This document shows, in pieces, positions 41,721 through 53,540 of a DNA stretch of 64,000 nucleotides (its first letter is position 1; each line of letters starts with the position of its first letter). Source of the stretch: Struthio camelus. Lineage: Eukaryota > Chordata > Aves > Struthioniformes > Struthionidae. The stretch lies in NCBI RefSeq assembly GCF_040807025.1, contig NC_090943.1:137651950-137715949 (forward strand), in the 5' to 3' direction. The position numbers were made by a program, and so were the translations under genes. The notes below the pieces were generated by a model. That model worked only from the letters and a program-made list of their open reading frames with translations, did no database searches and was not told the origin of the DNA.

Positions 41721-41742
41721 CACACACACACACACACACACA
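41721..41742. repeat. (CA)11 microsatellite
   Basis: Uninterrupted CA dinucleotide run of about 22 bp followed by AAAACCCC. Confidence 0.95.
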
Positions 41743-42267
41743 AAACCCCTATCAAAACAGGATATCCAAAGCAATCATTTATCTTATGAACGTGAAAACA
41801 TCATACACATGCTTAAGAGATTAGCTTTAGATGCCAATGCTGGCTTAGAGTCTTGCATCATATAAACGACATCCCATTCAGAGGCTGTTTACTATGGATT
41901 TATTAGAAACCTTGTCAATAACTCACTTGTGCTTTGGTAATTCTGTACTCAGTTGCCAGGAGACTTGTGCTCCTTAGGAGATAAAATGAACAGGAAATCC
42001 GCTATAGCCTTGTCACTTTTTCACTAGTAAATAAAATGAGAACTCCTGTTATAAAATGCTAGCTACTGTAAACAGAAAAAAAAGACAAGCAGTGCATATT
42101 TTAAATAAAGCAACATAGGGCCCTTTTTACCCTCTCCAATTATAAGATGATAAAAGATCACCTTTATACAGCAGAATGACCGGATTTTGAGGAACGTGGC
42201 TGTTTTGGCTCCAAGGTATTTGTAGCATTATAGTATCAGAATCAGGATACAGCTGCCTTGTGACTAA

Positions 42268-42310
42268 GACGTCGTTCACTGAATAAGCGCTATCCAATCA
42301 CTCGACGTCA
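42268..42310. promoter_or_regulatory. ACGT/CCAAT motif block
   Basis: GACGTCG (42268), AGCGCT, ATCCAATCA (CCAAT context) and CGACGTCA (42303) within 45 bp, about 1.9 kb beyond the MRPL15 3' end. The density of CRE-like cores is unusual for this AT-rich flank. Function is inferred only. Confidence 0.25.
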
Positions 42311-42720
42311 CCAGACATCTGTTTCCTGTTTTCATTCTTTCTTTCACTGTTATCATTTTATATCCGAGTTACCCTTTCACCTGAAAACCATTTAGAAACC
42401 TGGAGTTACCAGCATGTGCACGCGTGTATGTATCAAAGAAGTTGATTTGGAAAAAAAAAATTCTGAAAGCAATTTCTTGATTTTAATATAAACAGAAGGA
42501 ATGGAAATAAAGTTGCCTTCCCCCTTTTCCCCCCCAAAATACACAATGATACATAAACACTTTTGTCTTCTGGTCTTCACTAAAATGACTAACTTCCTTC
42601 TTTGCTTCCAGTTAAGTAGCTTTCCTGTTGAGTACCACAACCTCCACAAAATACAATTGTGAATTGATTCATAAAAACAGAAACATTATGGCACAAATAA
42701 GGGAAGGCAATAAATACTCT

Positions 42721-42735
42721 CCCCCCCCCCCCCCC
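42721..42735. repeat. Poly-C run (C15)
   Basis: Fifteen consecutive C on the plus strand, which creates spurious proline and glycine runs in overlapping frames. Confidence 0.95.
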
Positions 42736-44144
42736 AACTCCTTCCCAAATGGAGGTAGTAGTATTGTAATAACACACAAAAAAAGTATTGCTTGTCATTT
42801 AAGTTTCCACACTAACAATCATCAGGATGCAGAACAGGATACATCTAAAGTGAGAAAGTTATTTACTCCACATTCAAGTTAACACCAGTTATATTTTTTT
42901 GGCACAAAGTATTATTCTTAATGTGCCAAAAAAAAAAGTGTTGTGCACCTTATAAAAATACTCATGTTAACACCACCGAGACCAAATTCCTGCTATTCAC
43001 AATCCAGTTTTATGCTGGTGTTGTTTTGCTATGTTGCACCTATACTTAAACCACAAGTCAGGAGAACGTCCATTATTGATAGCATATAACACATATTAAC
43101 AGAGACAATAGAAACTGAAGAGTAAGTTGTCAAAAATTAGTTACATTTCATTGTTAATCTCTGGATTAGACTATTTTATCAGCTTGTGAATGAGAGTTTT
43201 TTGTTTGTGATTACAGATGGTCATATTAATTGACAGCACCATTTCCTGAGTAAAGCCAAAATGTGTTGACAAAGTACAACAAAAATTTCATACGCTTATT
43301 GTTATCCTCTGAGCAAAAAAAGATTAAGTTTTTTTTTCTCTTGAGGCACACAAGTTATTGCAGCTGTTATACTAGAGAAACAGGAGATTCTGGCACTCTG
43401 AGGGCTTTCCCTAGGAGATGGAATGGTTTGGCACCTACAGGAAACTATAAGTAGCATTTCCAAGGGCATTTAAAAATTGGAAAGCAAGGTTTATTCTTGT
43501 GTTCTGATCTTCCGGACTGTTTCCTGCATCCTGATATCCAACTTAACCCTATTTTAAAGCCAAATTCAGCTTCCATTAATGTTCAAGTAATTATGAAACA
43601 TCTCATTAATTTGTGAGGAGTCAGATCAAGTTCTAATAGATAAACTTAGTCTCTTCTCTCACCTTCCAATCTATTACTTGGTCCACGTTCCCCAAAGCCC
43701 AATCCTAAGCATTCAAATGCATACTACAATACCAATGGATGATGTAGTAATGATGTCTTTCTCAAGGGTATTAACTGAAGAAATGAGTACAGGACACAAA
43801 ATCAAAGATCTTTCAAGCTCTAATGCTCTGGGTGGCAGTGGCAGAATTCAAAACATTGCTACGGCTAATGAACTGTTCTGCACTATGGTATCTATTTTTT
43901 CCCTATCAAAAAATGGATGGTCTACCTCTCAGAGGTATTCAAGATAGCATTATAATTAACGTTGTAAAAAAAAGGTATGTTAAATAATTGTAACACTAAT
44001 ATTAGTTTTGTACAGTCATGTTTTGGATTTTAAATTGCAGAAAAAGTAAACTAAGTATTAGGTCAAGCTACTCTTTGGAATGCTCTTTTAAAATAAATGC
44101 AAAATTAAAATACTTTGAGAAAAATAAAGGCAAATTATTGCAAG

Positions 44145-44369
44145 AGAAAGTGCTCAAATATATACTTTATTCATGTCAGATTCTACACTTTTCAAAGTTG
44201 AGACTTCTCACTACACTGTTATGACAACAAAAAAATTGACAGCTATGTCATTACATAAACAAAAATTTGTTTTGTCTAGTACAACAGAAGTCAAAAAAAC
44301 CCCACTTTGTAGCCATTATTTTGTTCCCAGATGTTTCCTGTACACCTGCAGTTGTCTTCAATCGTGAAT
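44145..44369 (-). other. MRPL15: MRPL15 3' UTR
   Basis: Short AT-rich 3' untranslated region of about 200-225 nt. It extends from the stop codon to a cleavage point inferred 10-25 nt past the AATAAA hexamer at 44171-44166. The exact end is estimated. Confidence 0.65.
44166..44171 (-). terminator. MRPL15: MRPL15 polyadenylation signal AATAAA
   Basis: The plus strand reads TTTATT, a canonical AATAAA on the minus strand about 200 nt past the MRPL15 stop. It is followed on the minus strand by T-rich sequence suitable for a downstream element. Confidence 0.7.
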
Positions 44370-44707
44370 TCACGAACTATAGTATTTTAGCAGCCTCTCA
44401 TCAGTTGGTTTCAGAATTTTCTTGTCACTCATGCTTACGACCCATCCTGGAGCAAGACCGAAAAAAATCTGTCTAGGATCCTTGCGTGTACGTAACATTT
44501 CGAAGAGTTCATCCTTAGTTATGTCTGGTAAGGCATAACCATATTTCTTGGCAAGTTCAAGCCTGGCTTCTGCAACCTTAGATGGATCTGCCAGGTACCC
44601 ACGGTTCCTGGCATCTGTGTAGTAACGGACTAGATCTTCAGGCGGAAGCATTCGCTTTGGAATAGGCTGGCCACGCAGAAAAAACGCTACTGGCTTACAT
44701 AAAATTT
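44370..44707 (-). CDS. MRPL15: MRPL15 coding exon 5 (terminal)
   Basis: 338 nt completing Glu183 and encoding residues 184-294 plus the stop codon (44372-44370). The acceptor is TTGCACACAG. It encodes [20 protein letters not shown] and the highly conserved tail [16 protein letters not shown] ... LLKYYSS. The ATG at 44717 that opens the longest frame here lies in the intron and is not a real start. Confidence 0.97.
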
Positions 44708-47700
44708 CTGTGTGCAAGCAAAAGAGAGAAAATTAGATACTCCGCTTCATGATCAGTGTTTAAAGACATTAAATGACACCCTCCCATTTAATGAGAGTAT
44801 TATTTGGCTACATAAATTATTTATCTCACTTATGAAAAAACAACTGAAAAATGAATCTTAAAAATATTCTTGTTCAGAATTAGACATTCATTTAACCAAA
44901 CAAATAACCCTGTCACTATAAATATCAGTTAAAGCAATGTGAATGAATCATTATTTCTAATATGTTTAGAATGCCTACTTTTGAAAGATACAACAACCTA
45001 AGCTAGAAGATGCCAACTGATTTAAAGCAGTGACTTCTAGCTTAGCAGTAGTGTATTTGTACCACTATTTACACAGTGGCATCAATAAACACCAAATTTT
45101 GCATTTCTATCAGTATTTTACATAAAGAATCAATAGCATGTGCTCTTATTTAGCCATTTAAGAGACTATCCTCTCTTCCTGAAGTTTTACCATAATTGGC
45201 AAATTACACTCCTGATCTATTTACCTTCAACGTTTTGATTTTTTTTTCTGGTGTAGAAAAAATGAAGCTGTATCAGTTCAAGGTAGAATATTTTGCACAC
45301 TAAAAAATGTCCACCCTCTTGTCCTCTACTTCATTCACACGTGAAAGCTTCATTAATGTCAATAAAAACTGCATAAACGAGTATTAGGCAGGATGCAGCC
45401 TCAAGAAAAGCAAAGCCAAGCCACATTCTTCAGTGAAAGTGTTCTGAAAACAATAGCCATTTTGACTGGAATGATTGGGAGCTTCTATAAATTTCCTCAC
45501 TTTAATTGGAAAAGTATTTAAAATAAAAATATAAACATCTACAGTGCTTTTTAAATTCATTTTTTTTTCCTGAATTTTCTTAGGGTTATTAAAATGTGTG
45601 GGAAAGCTAAAAGAGAAATCCAAAGAAACTATCCTTTATTTGTTCCTCTGTTTACAGAATAAGTTAATCAAGTCAATTTGTAGAATGCAGAACGGACTTA
45701 ACTGGCTGATTGGTAAGTGATTATTAACACTGGTAGGGGTAAAGAGGTAAACAGTTAAAAAAAAAAAAAAGGGCATTATGGTTCTGCACTTATGTAACAC
45801 ATAACACAGCTGTTGTTGGAACTTTTAGATGAGAAAAAAGTGGATCATTTTTGCAGTAAGATCTATGTTTGAGACTTTGGTTTGGATCATCTTCTAACAT
45901 TCAAGAAAAAAAGACAGAAATGAAGGAAAATTCTTACCCAAACTCCTCGGATCGTAGAAGGATGTTGTAACAACACCTCCATTTTTTTCAATGGCTGCAA
46001 TTGCTAATTCAGATGCCCTCTGTACTTCAATATTTATTTTTGCTGAAAAAATATCAGCACCCTGCAAGTTTCAACACACATCAGAGTAACATTAAAATGA
46101 GTATTTTGAGGTACGTATTTATTCCTCTCCATAAAGTTCTAATAAACACTAACCCGTGCAAAATATTATGATTTGCCTTCTCTGTACCAAGAAAGGTAAC
46201 CAAGTTATTCTAACTCAGTCACATGGGTTGAATTTCAAAAAATTTGCCTTTCCAAAATTGCCATACATTTCTTTCAGTAAATTCTAAAATTGTTCTAAAA
46301 TAACTGCTCAACTGCTCTGTATGTGCTTCTTCAGTATTAATTTTTTAGAGAGTCTCACAAGTCTTAAAACACCATCTGATTTTCTTGCTAACACATAGTG
46401 CCCTCTAGTGGATTTAATATTACAAAAAATCCAGAGCAAACGTAATTTAGAGAGGCAAAGATGTTTCCAAACGAGAGGAAGAGAAAAGAGGAACATAACA
46501 GCCTAGTACAGAAGAATTCATCTGAAAACCCAAAACTTTACATTACTTAAAATAATAAACCTCTCTTGTATGCTTACCTCCTCCACCAGCTGGACACCAT
46601 AATCCCTTTTGAGAGGTTGTACTGTTACTCCCCTGGCGTTAGTGAGCTGTGTTAAGTCAATCGGATGCGTGGGGTCAACTCTACCCAAATCAATCAGGTA
46701 CTGCAGCCTCTGAAGACTGAGTGGTTGATACTGACGTCTAAGGCTGGAAAAAAAGAGAAAAATTTACAAAATTCAAAGCTTTTAAGAGGATCTGGCCAGC
46801 TAGAATACAGCACACTTTCCATTTTCCACCTGTTCCTAAAGATGCCAAGTAATTTTTCCAAAATAAATGCAAACTATGTTTGCATTAAACTAAATTTAGA
46901 AACTCTAGTTACAGCCCAAGAAAGACCTCATTATGCATTCAGGTTTTTGGGGGGCGGGGGTGGGGATTATTACATTAGTCATTTTCCTCTTGCTGAGCTC
47001 AATTTACTCTAAATACCTCTTAACCATGTACAAGATATAGGAAGCAGCAAATCATGAAGAAATAAAATTGTCAACATTTCTTGGCCAGTCAACAGGATTC
47101 TAAATAACTACCATCTCCAAAGCCTGGCAGCTTTAGTGATACATTCTGAAAAGCTGACAAAACAAACAAAAAAAAACAAAACAAAGACAAAAACAAACAA
47201 ACAAGATACCCATGTGCAACAACATCCAAACTTAGTCAAAGGATATCAGCCAAAGACAATACATGCGGCTTCACGGCTTGTCTCTATCCACAAAACAAGA
47301 TACTTTTTTTTTTTTTTTTTTTTAAAAAGAGCGTTAGCACTGTGTTTGACATCTCAAAAGAATTAAACAGAATCATCTTCAAAATACCATTAAGGAGAGA
47401 AACTTTCAGGAAGTATGCATTAATTTTGGTGATATTCCGTATCACCAAAGGAAACAGGAATATTTTGTCAATAGCATCAGCTTCAGCAAAATTTACTTTT
47501 GCATTTTATAAAGTTCTAACTTTACTCAACAAATCAACCCTTAAAGCAGTTTTCCGATTCTAGTGTCTCTGTCTGATCCATACCATTTATGTTGGCGCTC
47601 AAAACCTTCTCATATGATCATTTGACTGCTGTAATTGGAAATTTGTGGGTGATAGGAGGAAAAAATGAAAAGCTGATCTCTGTTAATGGTAAACTGCATA

Positions 47701-50700
47701 CAGTAAAAAAGGCAAGCAACAGAACTAGCCCTAACAGAGCTATCAGATAGCTCCTAACAGAGGAAAAGCTGAAAAAGTAGGGAAACACTTTTTCAGCAGA
47801 CAGAAAGAAGAGTGAGGGGAAGATAAATAGGTAGAGGCATTGTTCAGGATGCTCCCATCCTGCCACAGTATTGTCTCTCAAGTTAACGTACAATGTTAAT
47901 TAGAAAAACATTTACTCTAGCTCGGCATTGGAATTTTGCAAACAACAGTGAAAAAAATAAAAAATACGCTTTTGTTACCACATGCTGCCAGATGCAGTTA
48001 AAATACACTAAGATTCTGTTAATTTTCTGTCATTGCAGAAGCTCTGATTGTTCTTGTTAACAAACTTGTGACCACTGTTAACCTAAGAAACTCAGTATCT
48101 GCATTCTGCAGCATTTCCTTCCTGGGACTGCAGATTCACACCCTCTCTTCACTTCAGGGAAGTGCTGCTCGTTCACTTTTATTACAAATTAAGCAAGAGG
48201 AGGGTATCATAGTATTCAGAAATTAGTTTTGAAGTGTGATTCAAACTATGAAAGACCTGCAGAGAAAATAATGAGAGCAGGTGCATTCTGAGAGAATGAG
48301 CATAAAGAATGCATAAAGAATGGTAATATAAAAATGCACAGCTATCTGCTGAAGTTATATTATTAATATGAAACCAAACAAAGTTTAACAATTTATCAAT
48401 AAATACATTAAACTTTTCATTTTAGAACTGTCTGCTAAAATATAGCACACTAAAGGAAGATCTTAGTGCTTGTAACTGTGGCACTTTCTATTCGCACTGT
48501 CTACAGCAGCAGTGTGTAGGTACAGCAGTTTTTGTGACCGTTATCTACAATGGTTGATTGTGCGCAACAGAATGGTTGGTGACCCAGGTCACATGCATGC
48601 TGACTTAAGAAACAGAAATAGCTTTAAAAAAAAACCCAGATTATTATAACAGTCAATATACTGAAGGAAATGGATAACAACACTGGCTTGCAGATCCACA
48701 GCTGAGAACAGTGACTTGAGAAAAGGCACATTAGAAGAATCACTTTAAATATTTAAAAGCTGGAAGAGGGACACGGCACAAGCAAGCACAACATGAAAAG
48801 GAGACAGAAATGTGAACAAGACAGAATGCCTGAGAAGAACAACGGTGAAAAATGATTTAATGGCTTCACCCAATAGATTTGTTATTAAAGAGTTTGGTAA
48901 GACCCTAGGTGGAAAAGGTGGAGGAGAAATAGAGATATCAGTTTTGTAGGGCTACAAAAGTAGAAAAGAAGAGAAAGTAGAAACCAAAGAAAAATAGAAT
49001 TGTTTAGCTAGCAGCAAGGCAGAGCTTACGGTGAAGAAGGCACAGACAAACAGCGAAACGGACTTTGGATTACACTTGCATGCTTAACACCTTCACAGGA
49101 GTCCACTGAAGTCAATGGGACTGTTTCCACTCAGGTCAATAGGATGACCCCTGCGAAGCCTCGCAGAGAGAAAAGCAAGCACATATGGAGAAGCAGTCTC
49201 AGACGGGAGATGCACTCAGTTGCAGGAGGAGAGGCAGACTGCTACATATGAAGGATTATGCAGAGAAGAGGGCACATAAGAAGAGCTATAAAACAACAGA
49301 AATCAATCGACTGAAAAACAAAAAGCCTCACAAGAAATGGCTGCTTCTACTGGTATAGACAGCCAATAATCAAAAAAGAATACAGTCTCATTTTCAGGTA
49401 GGCCTGTTTTGTGAAATTAGACAGATTACCAGCTTTAGGAGAAAGACAGTAAACACAGATAATGCTTCATTTCTGAGTAAGTATGAAGAAGCTTACCTAT
49501 GTCCCTCATTAAACCCATATTTTGGTATGGCCAAATAAAACGGAGTTTGACCACCCTCAAAGCCTAATCGAGGACGATTTCCTCTTTGTCTTTGTCCTTT
49601 GTGACCTCGACCACACTTTCTACCTCTGTATCTTCCACGACCACGCCTTCTCTCCTTCAAAACAAGCAAAGATACATTCAGTCAACTACTTTACACATGA
49701 ATGTCTATTAAACGTAAGATTTCAATGATATAAAACAATTCAGAAGAACACTGATTCTTGGGGGAAAGTTCAAACATAACTCTTTTCTAAGGGGGAAAAA
49801 ATAGCCAGAAAATCAGTTAATGTGATTTCTGCAGAGCACAGCTTCAGGTAGGTACCACAAATAGTTTGAAAGTCTACGTGAACATATACTGTGGTAGAAG
49901 GAATGCTAATACGTCATTCTACCTCTAACACCCTGCACTCTCCAAGACAGATAATTTTCCTGAATTAACTATTGATATTTCCTTCTATTTAATGAGAAAG
50001 TTGTTCAAAGCTGGAAAAAAGTTTCTGAACGCTAAAAATGAAAAATTCAATTATACCTCAGAGTGGGGGGAACAGAGCACGTATGTCACAGATACATACG
50101 ACCCTTCTTTTGATGGACTTCTGCAATTTCTACTGACGAAAAAATCAAAAGAGAAAATTCCATTTCAAACCTTTAGTTCTGCTTAAATTAAGACTGCAAA
50201 ATTAAGCTATTAGTTTTATGAACACTTCAAATCAGCATTGCAGCCATAAGTAGCAGATTAGCAATCCTCTCACATCCACCTCCTCCTTGTGCCAGGAGGA
50301 GCGCTTGTGTGGCTAAATGGTGAACAGCATCAAAGACCTAAGTCAAGGTAAATCCTTTTTAAACAAACAGGTCTATTGAAATGTTTGGTACAAAGAACGG
50401 GTATGCCAAATATCTGTACCATTACAAGAGAAGCAGGGAAGCAAGGGTGGAAAAGAGTGGCTGGGAACGACAGTTATTAAAAGAAGCAGTGCCAGCTCAC
50501 TTTGACCTAAACTACAAAAAACCTACCATCTAAGATGATTTTATTGTATTCAAATATTGAAGATTTTGCAGCACCAAGGCTTGCTTTGATCCGTACTTTG
50601 CTAGAGATAAGACAGAATCACAAGCTTCAGAATCCTACTTGCTCAGTTCACTACTCAGCTCTGGAAGAGTGATCATATCTATGCATCAGTTCGATGCATC

Positions 50701-53217
50701 CATTTGATTTCACAGCGTTTTTCCCATTTAAGCTAACATTCACTGGAGTGTGAATACATGTGAAGGGGGCAATGTCAGATGGCTAACTAGTTTCATAGCT
50801 GTACAACATAATTTACATATTTGCTGATTCCCACTCTACTCCTCAATTTGAATTAGTCATACTGGGAGACATGTAACACAACATATTTTAAACAGTATTC
50901 CTAATGCTTATCAGCTAACATAGGTTAAGTCACAGCATAGTCACAGCTGGAGCAATAATAACTAAAATAAGTTAATATTAAAAAACTACTGGAAGTCTCT
51001 TCACATTCTAATTTTTTTATTCAACACTCAGATACCCAAACTTTGGACAGCCCTAATACTGCAAATCACTCCATGCAGTTATACTGCTGCACAGAACATT
51101 TAAGAAAACTGAGGTATGAAAAGCGATCAGTACCTCGTGGTACTTAGTAGTATCTTGATTATTAGGGTAACACCACAAAGACAAAATAGGATGTTTTACA
51201 CTTTTTATTGTGACCATTAGTCTTCTAAAGTTATGGAGCACTTAATGTGCACTGAAGTACTAGCATTAAAGGCCTGCACAGATATATAGAAGAAAAAACA
51301 TGCATTAATATGGTTCAAAAACATGATCCAATCTAAAATATACAGTTTACCTCTATTAAAAATTAATTAGTATAGATTTCAAGTGCAGTTTTCTGCTAGG
51401 CTAGACTACCCCTGCCACTGAAAAAAAAGCCACCTTGTCCCTAAGCCACACACCACGTTTCTTTATTCACAGTATCTCTTGTGCGCAGTGGTGTGGGTTT
51501 GCATAGGACAGATCAGGGAACTAAACTGAATGAAAACTATTTTTTGTCTAATTAGTTTTCAGCTGCTTTAGTACCCCGATACGACTCACCACACAACAAC
51601 CGGCACAGAACACATAGTGGAAACGAGCACCTGAAGCCAAAGGGGAGGCACAGCTGGACCACCCTTTCTGGCAGTTGCCTGTACACCCCCCCCCAGATTA
51701 CATGGCGATTTTAGTCAATACAAGCATACTGACAATATTTGGGCATAAATTGAATATAATGAGTACACTGACAGGATTTTAAGTGGTCAGTGTGGAGCCA
51801 ATCCAAAAATGTGGGTTTTTTGGCCGCTTATTTTTGTAAAAACAAATGCTTTTAAGTTTGCTTACGTGAGGACTCGATTAATCACAGAAAAAAAAGCCGT
51901 AAGACTTTAAAAAAAAAAAAAAAAGGGCAGAGAAACATAGCTGAGGTCACTTGGGCAGACTAAAACGGAAGGTCAATAATTACGTGTGACACGGGAAAAA
52001 ATGCTCATTTCCTATTTGAAGTTGCAAGTTACTTGGTAAAACCCCAGTGAGTATATAAAAATCTCTACTTTCAAGGAAGAAGGAGGGGGAAAAAAAAAAA
52101 AGCATTTTCCTCAGGTCAGTAGCTACCTTGAAAAATAAAAAAAATCCAGGGATAAAAAAACAGGCAGAAACACACTAGCTTCACTTTCTTTAAACCTCAT
52201 GTTCAGAGGATCACAACTTCTGAATGCTAAGCCTGAGCATGCTATTTGGGATCCTGCACTAGCTTGAAAACTTTAGAAATCACCACTCCAGCCCACTGCA
52301 AGGCCTCTTCCAGCTCCTCTTGACCTTGGCAAAGTTGGGTATACACAACTCCATGAGGAGTAACTTGAGAAGGGAACCCCAGCAACTGTAGGGGGAATTA
52401 ACTTCCATCCTCTTGTCCTGTTACATTTCCAAGGGGTTTTAGGCAGTCTCCACCACCTCTTTAGGTGTCCAAGCACTGATAAGGGAGTGCCACTTGGTGT
52501 TCCCTTCCAATTGGCTATTCCTATGATTTTAGCCCTTAATCCTCATTCTTCTGTTGACTAGCATTCCCCCTCCCCCCCTAAAAAACATTTGGATTTTTTT
52601 CTCTGCCTCTTTATGATGGGATAGAAAAAAAAGAACATTTAGTTTTGTATAGGACAAGCCAACAACTCTCCACAATACAGAAATCAGTAGTAACAAGAAG
52701 CACTGGCTGATAATATTCTCTGTCCTTAATTTTAAACCTTTAATCATCCCCTTTTTAAATTTGTGCTCCTCTTCCATAAACATGTGATTTTTCCATGCTT
52801 TCTTTACTGTCTTCTCCCCTGGGGGGGGGGGGGATGAGGTTTAGCTAGGGCCATACATCAGCTAGTCCTCTACGGGGAAGGCAGCAAGCACAGCTGCCGC
52901 AGGGGAAGCGAAGGGCAGGAGCGGGGCCGACCCACACGACGTTACCACCCAGCACCTCCTTTCTGCGGCACTGCCTGCCGCGGTTTCCCCAACGGCCTGC
53001 GACTGCCCCGAGGCCGGCGCCACCAGGGCCGGGCATGCCCGTTGCCAAAGCGGAGGAAGGTCTTACCACGGCCAAGAAAGCGTCCCCAGGACCCATCCTA
53101 CCAGCTGCGGGCACTTACCGGCTTTTTGGAGCCTGGGCTGGGCCTCAGGTTGGCCAAGCTGACCCTGGGCAGCGACCGCAGCAGCTCCAACGCCTTGGCC
53201 GGGCCATTCCCGCTCAT
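44370..53217 (-). CDS. MRPL15: MRPL15, mitochondrial ribosomal protein L15 (uL15m), five coding exons, complete
   Basis: Nuclear gene for a protein of the mitochondrial ribosome large subunit (uL15 family), acting in the mitochondrial matrix. Coding exons on the minus strand are 53217-53119, 49654-49497, 46743-46578, 46061-45938 and 44707-44370 (stop included). They total 885 nt and encode 294 residues, close to the 296 I recall for human. All introns are GT-AG and every junction keeps the frame. The N-terminus ([20 protein letters not shown]) is basic and amphipathic-looking, fitting mitochondrial import. Residues about 34-75 are the Arg/Gly/Lys-rich uL15 rRNA-binding segment with KCGRGHKGQ and [11 protein letters not shown]. 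The C-terminal half ([23 protein letters not shown]) is the mitochondrial-type extension. The start codon has G at -3 and lies in a CpG island. LYPLA1 is divergent on the other side. No break or missing segment was seen. Confidence 0.97.
44708..45937 (-). other. MRPL15 intron 4
   Basis: GT-AG intron of 1230 nt, AT-rich, with an A14-class homopolymer near 45758. Nothing coding or RNA-like was recognised. Confidence 0.85.
45938..46061 (-). CDS. MRPL15: MRPL15 coding exon 4
   Basis: 124 nt encoding residues 142-182 plus one base of codon 183. It contains [20 protein letters not shown] and FYDPRSL, matching the family. The acceptor is AACTTGCAG and the donor GTAAGAA. Confidence 0.96.
46062..46577 (-). 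other. MRPL15 intron 3
   Basis: GT-AG intron of 516 nt, AT-rich. The short reading frame inside it has no recognisable similarity. Confidence 0.85.
46578..46743 (-). CDS. MRPL15: MRPL15 coding exon 3
   Basis: 166 nt completing Ser86 and encoding residues 87-141, ending in phase 0. It begins [20 protein letters not shown] and ends [10 protein letters not shown], matching the middle of mitochondrial L15. The donor is GTAAGCAT. Confidence 0.96.
46949..46965 (+). repeat. G-rich tract in MRPL15 intron 2
   Basis: Runs of six, five and four G separated by single bases, antisense to MRPL15. Quadruplex potential is modest. Confidence 0.6.
47304..47323 (+). repeat. Poly-T run (T20)
   Basis: Twenty consecutive T on the plus strand (A20 in the MRPL15 transcript sense). 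It could be the tail of an old retroposon on the minus strand, but no adjoining element was recognised. Confidence 0.9.
49095..49150 (-). repeat. Ancient interspersed repeat scrap in MRPL15 intron 2
   Basis: GTCCACTGAAGTCAATGGGA with TCAGGTCAATAGG beyond it. The reverse complement (TCCCATTGACTTCAGTGGAC) matches the phrase near 9640, here in opposite orientation. Confidence 0.45.
49497..49654 (-). CDS. MRPL15: MRPL15 coding exon 2
   Basis: 158 nt encoding residues 34-85 plus two bases of codon 86. The acceptor is TTGTTTTGAAG and the donor GTAAGC. It carries the basic, glycine-rich uL15 segment ([13 protein letters not shown]) and the GFEGGQTPF motif that make the family assignment secure. Confidence 0.96.
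49655..53118 (-). other. MRPL15 intron 1
   Basis: GT-AG intron of about 3.46 kb, AT-rich with homopolymers (A run near 51908, C run near 51687, G13 at 52821-52833). It becomes GC-rich from about 52850 toward exon 1. No gene was recognised inside. Confidence 0.85.
52821..52833. repeat. Poly-G run (G13)
   Basis: Thirteen consecutive G at the edge of the MRPL15 CpG island. Confidence 0.95.
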
Positions 53218-53540
53218 GGCCTCCCAAGGGCGACCGCTCACCGAGGCGCTCTACTTTACGGCGGAGCCGTAAGCCGCGCCCCCCCCCCCGCGCACTTTCC
53301 CGACAGTGTCGCGCAGCACCCCTCCCACCCCCGACCCCCGCGCGCGGAGAGAGGCGGCGAGCGCGGCGCGGCGCGGCGCTCGGGGGCAGCGGCGGGCGGG
53401 CCGCTCTCACGGGTGCCCTGCAGCGGCCTCGGGCTGCACAGCTCCTATTTATCTTCGTGGCCGCCCGTGTGCTGGCGCTGCCGCCGGGCGAGCCGCACCG
53501 CAGCCGGAACGCTGGAGAACCGGGGAAGCTCCCGAAAATT
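52850..53540. promoter_or_regulatory. MRPL15: CpG island and promoter region of MRPL15
   Basis: GC- and CpG-rich block spanning MRPL15 exon 1 and upstream DNA, with no TATA box, typical of a housekeeping promoter. A perfect 7-bp inverted repeat (TTACGGC / GCCGTAA, 3-bp spacer) lies at 53256-53272, about 40 nt upstream of the ATG and probably in the 5' UTR or at the start site. The transcription start was not mapped and should lie within about 50-150 nt of the ATG. Confidence 0.8.
53119..53217 (-). CDS. MRPL15: MRPL15 coding exon 1
   Basis: Encodes residues 1-33 (99 nt, ends in phase 0). It opens at ATG 53217-53215 and closes on codons for GSKKP, followed by the donor GTAAGTGC. It holds the presumed mitochondrial targeting region and sits in a CpG island. 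Long antisense and alternative frames here result from GC richness. Confidence 0.95.

Larger units (their letters stand above)
38999..44144. other. Intergenic DNA downstream of MRPL15
   Basis: AT-rich, no gene recognised. It contains a CA microsatellite, a C15 run and a small CpG/ACGT motif block near 42268-42310. Confidence 0.6.
46744..49496 (-). other. MRPL15 intron 2
   Basis: GT-AG intron of about 2.75 kb. It holds a G-rich stretch at 46949-46965, an A/C-rich simple repeat near 47160-47204, a T20 homopolymer at 47304-47323 and an ancient repeat scrap near 49095-49150. No gene was seen inside. Confidence 0.85.

Noticed and set aside
52200-52520. Possible further CR1 fragment in MRPL15 intron 1
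   Set aside because: Only vague resemblance (CTCCACCACCTCTTTAGGTG) and none of the diagnostic 3'-end phrases.
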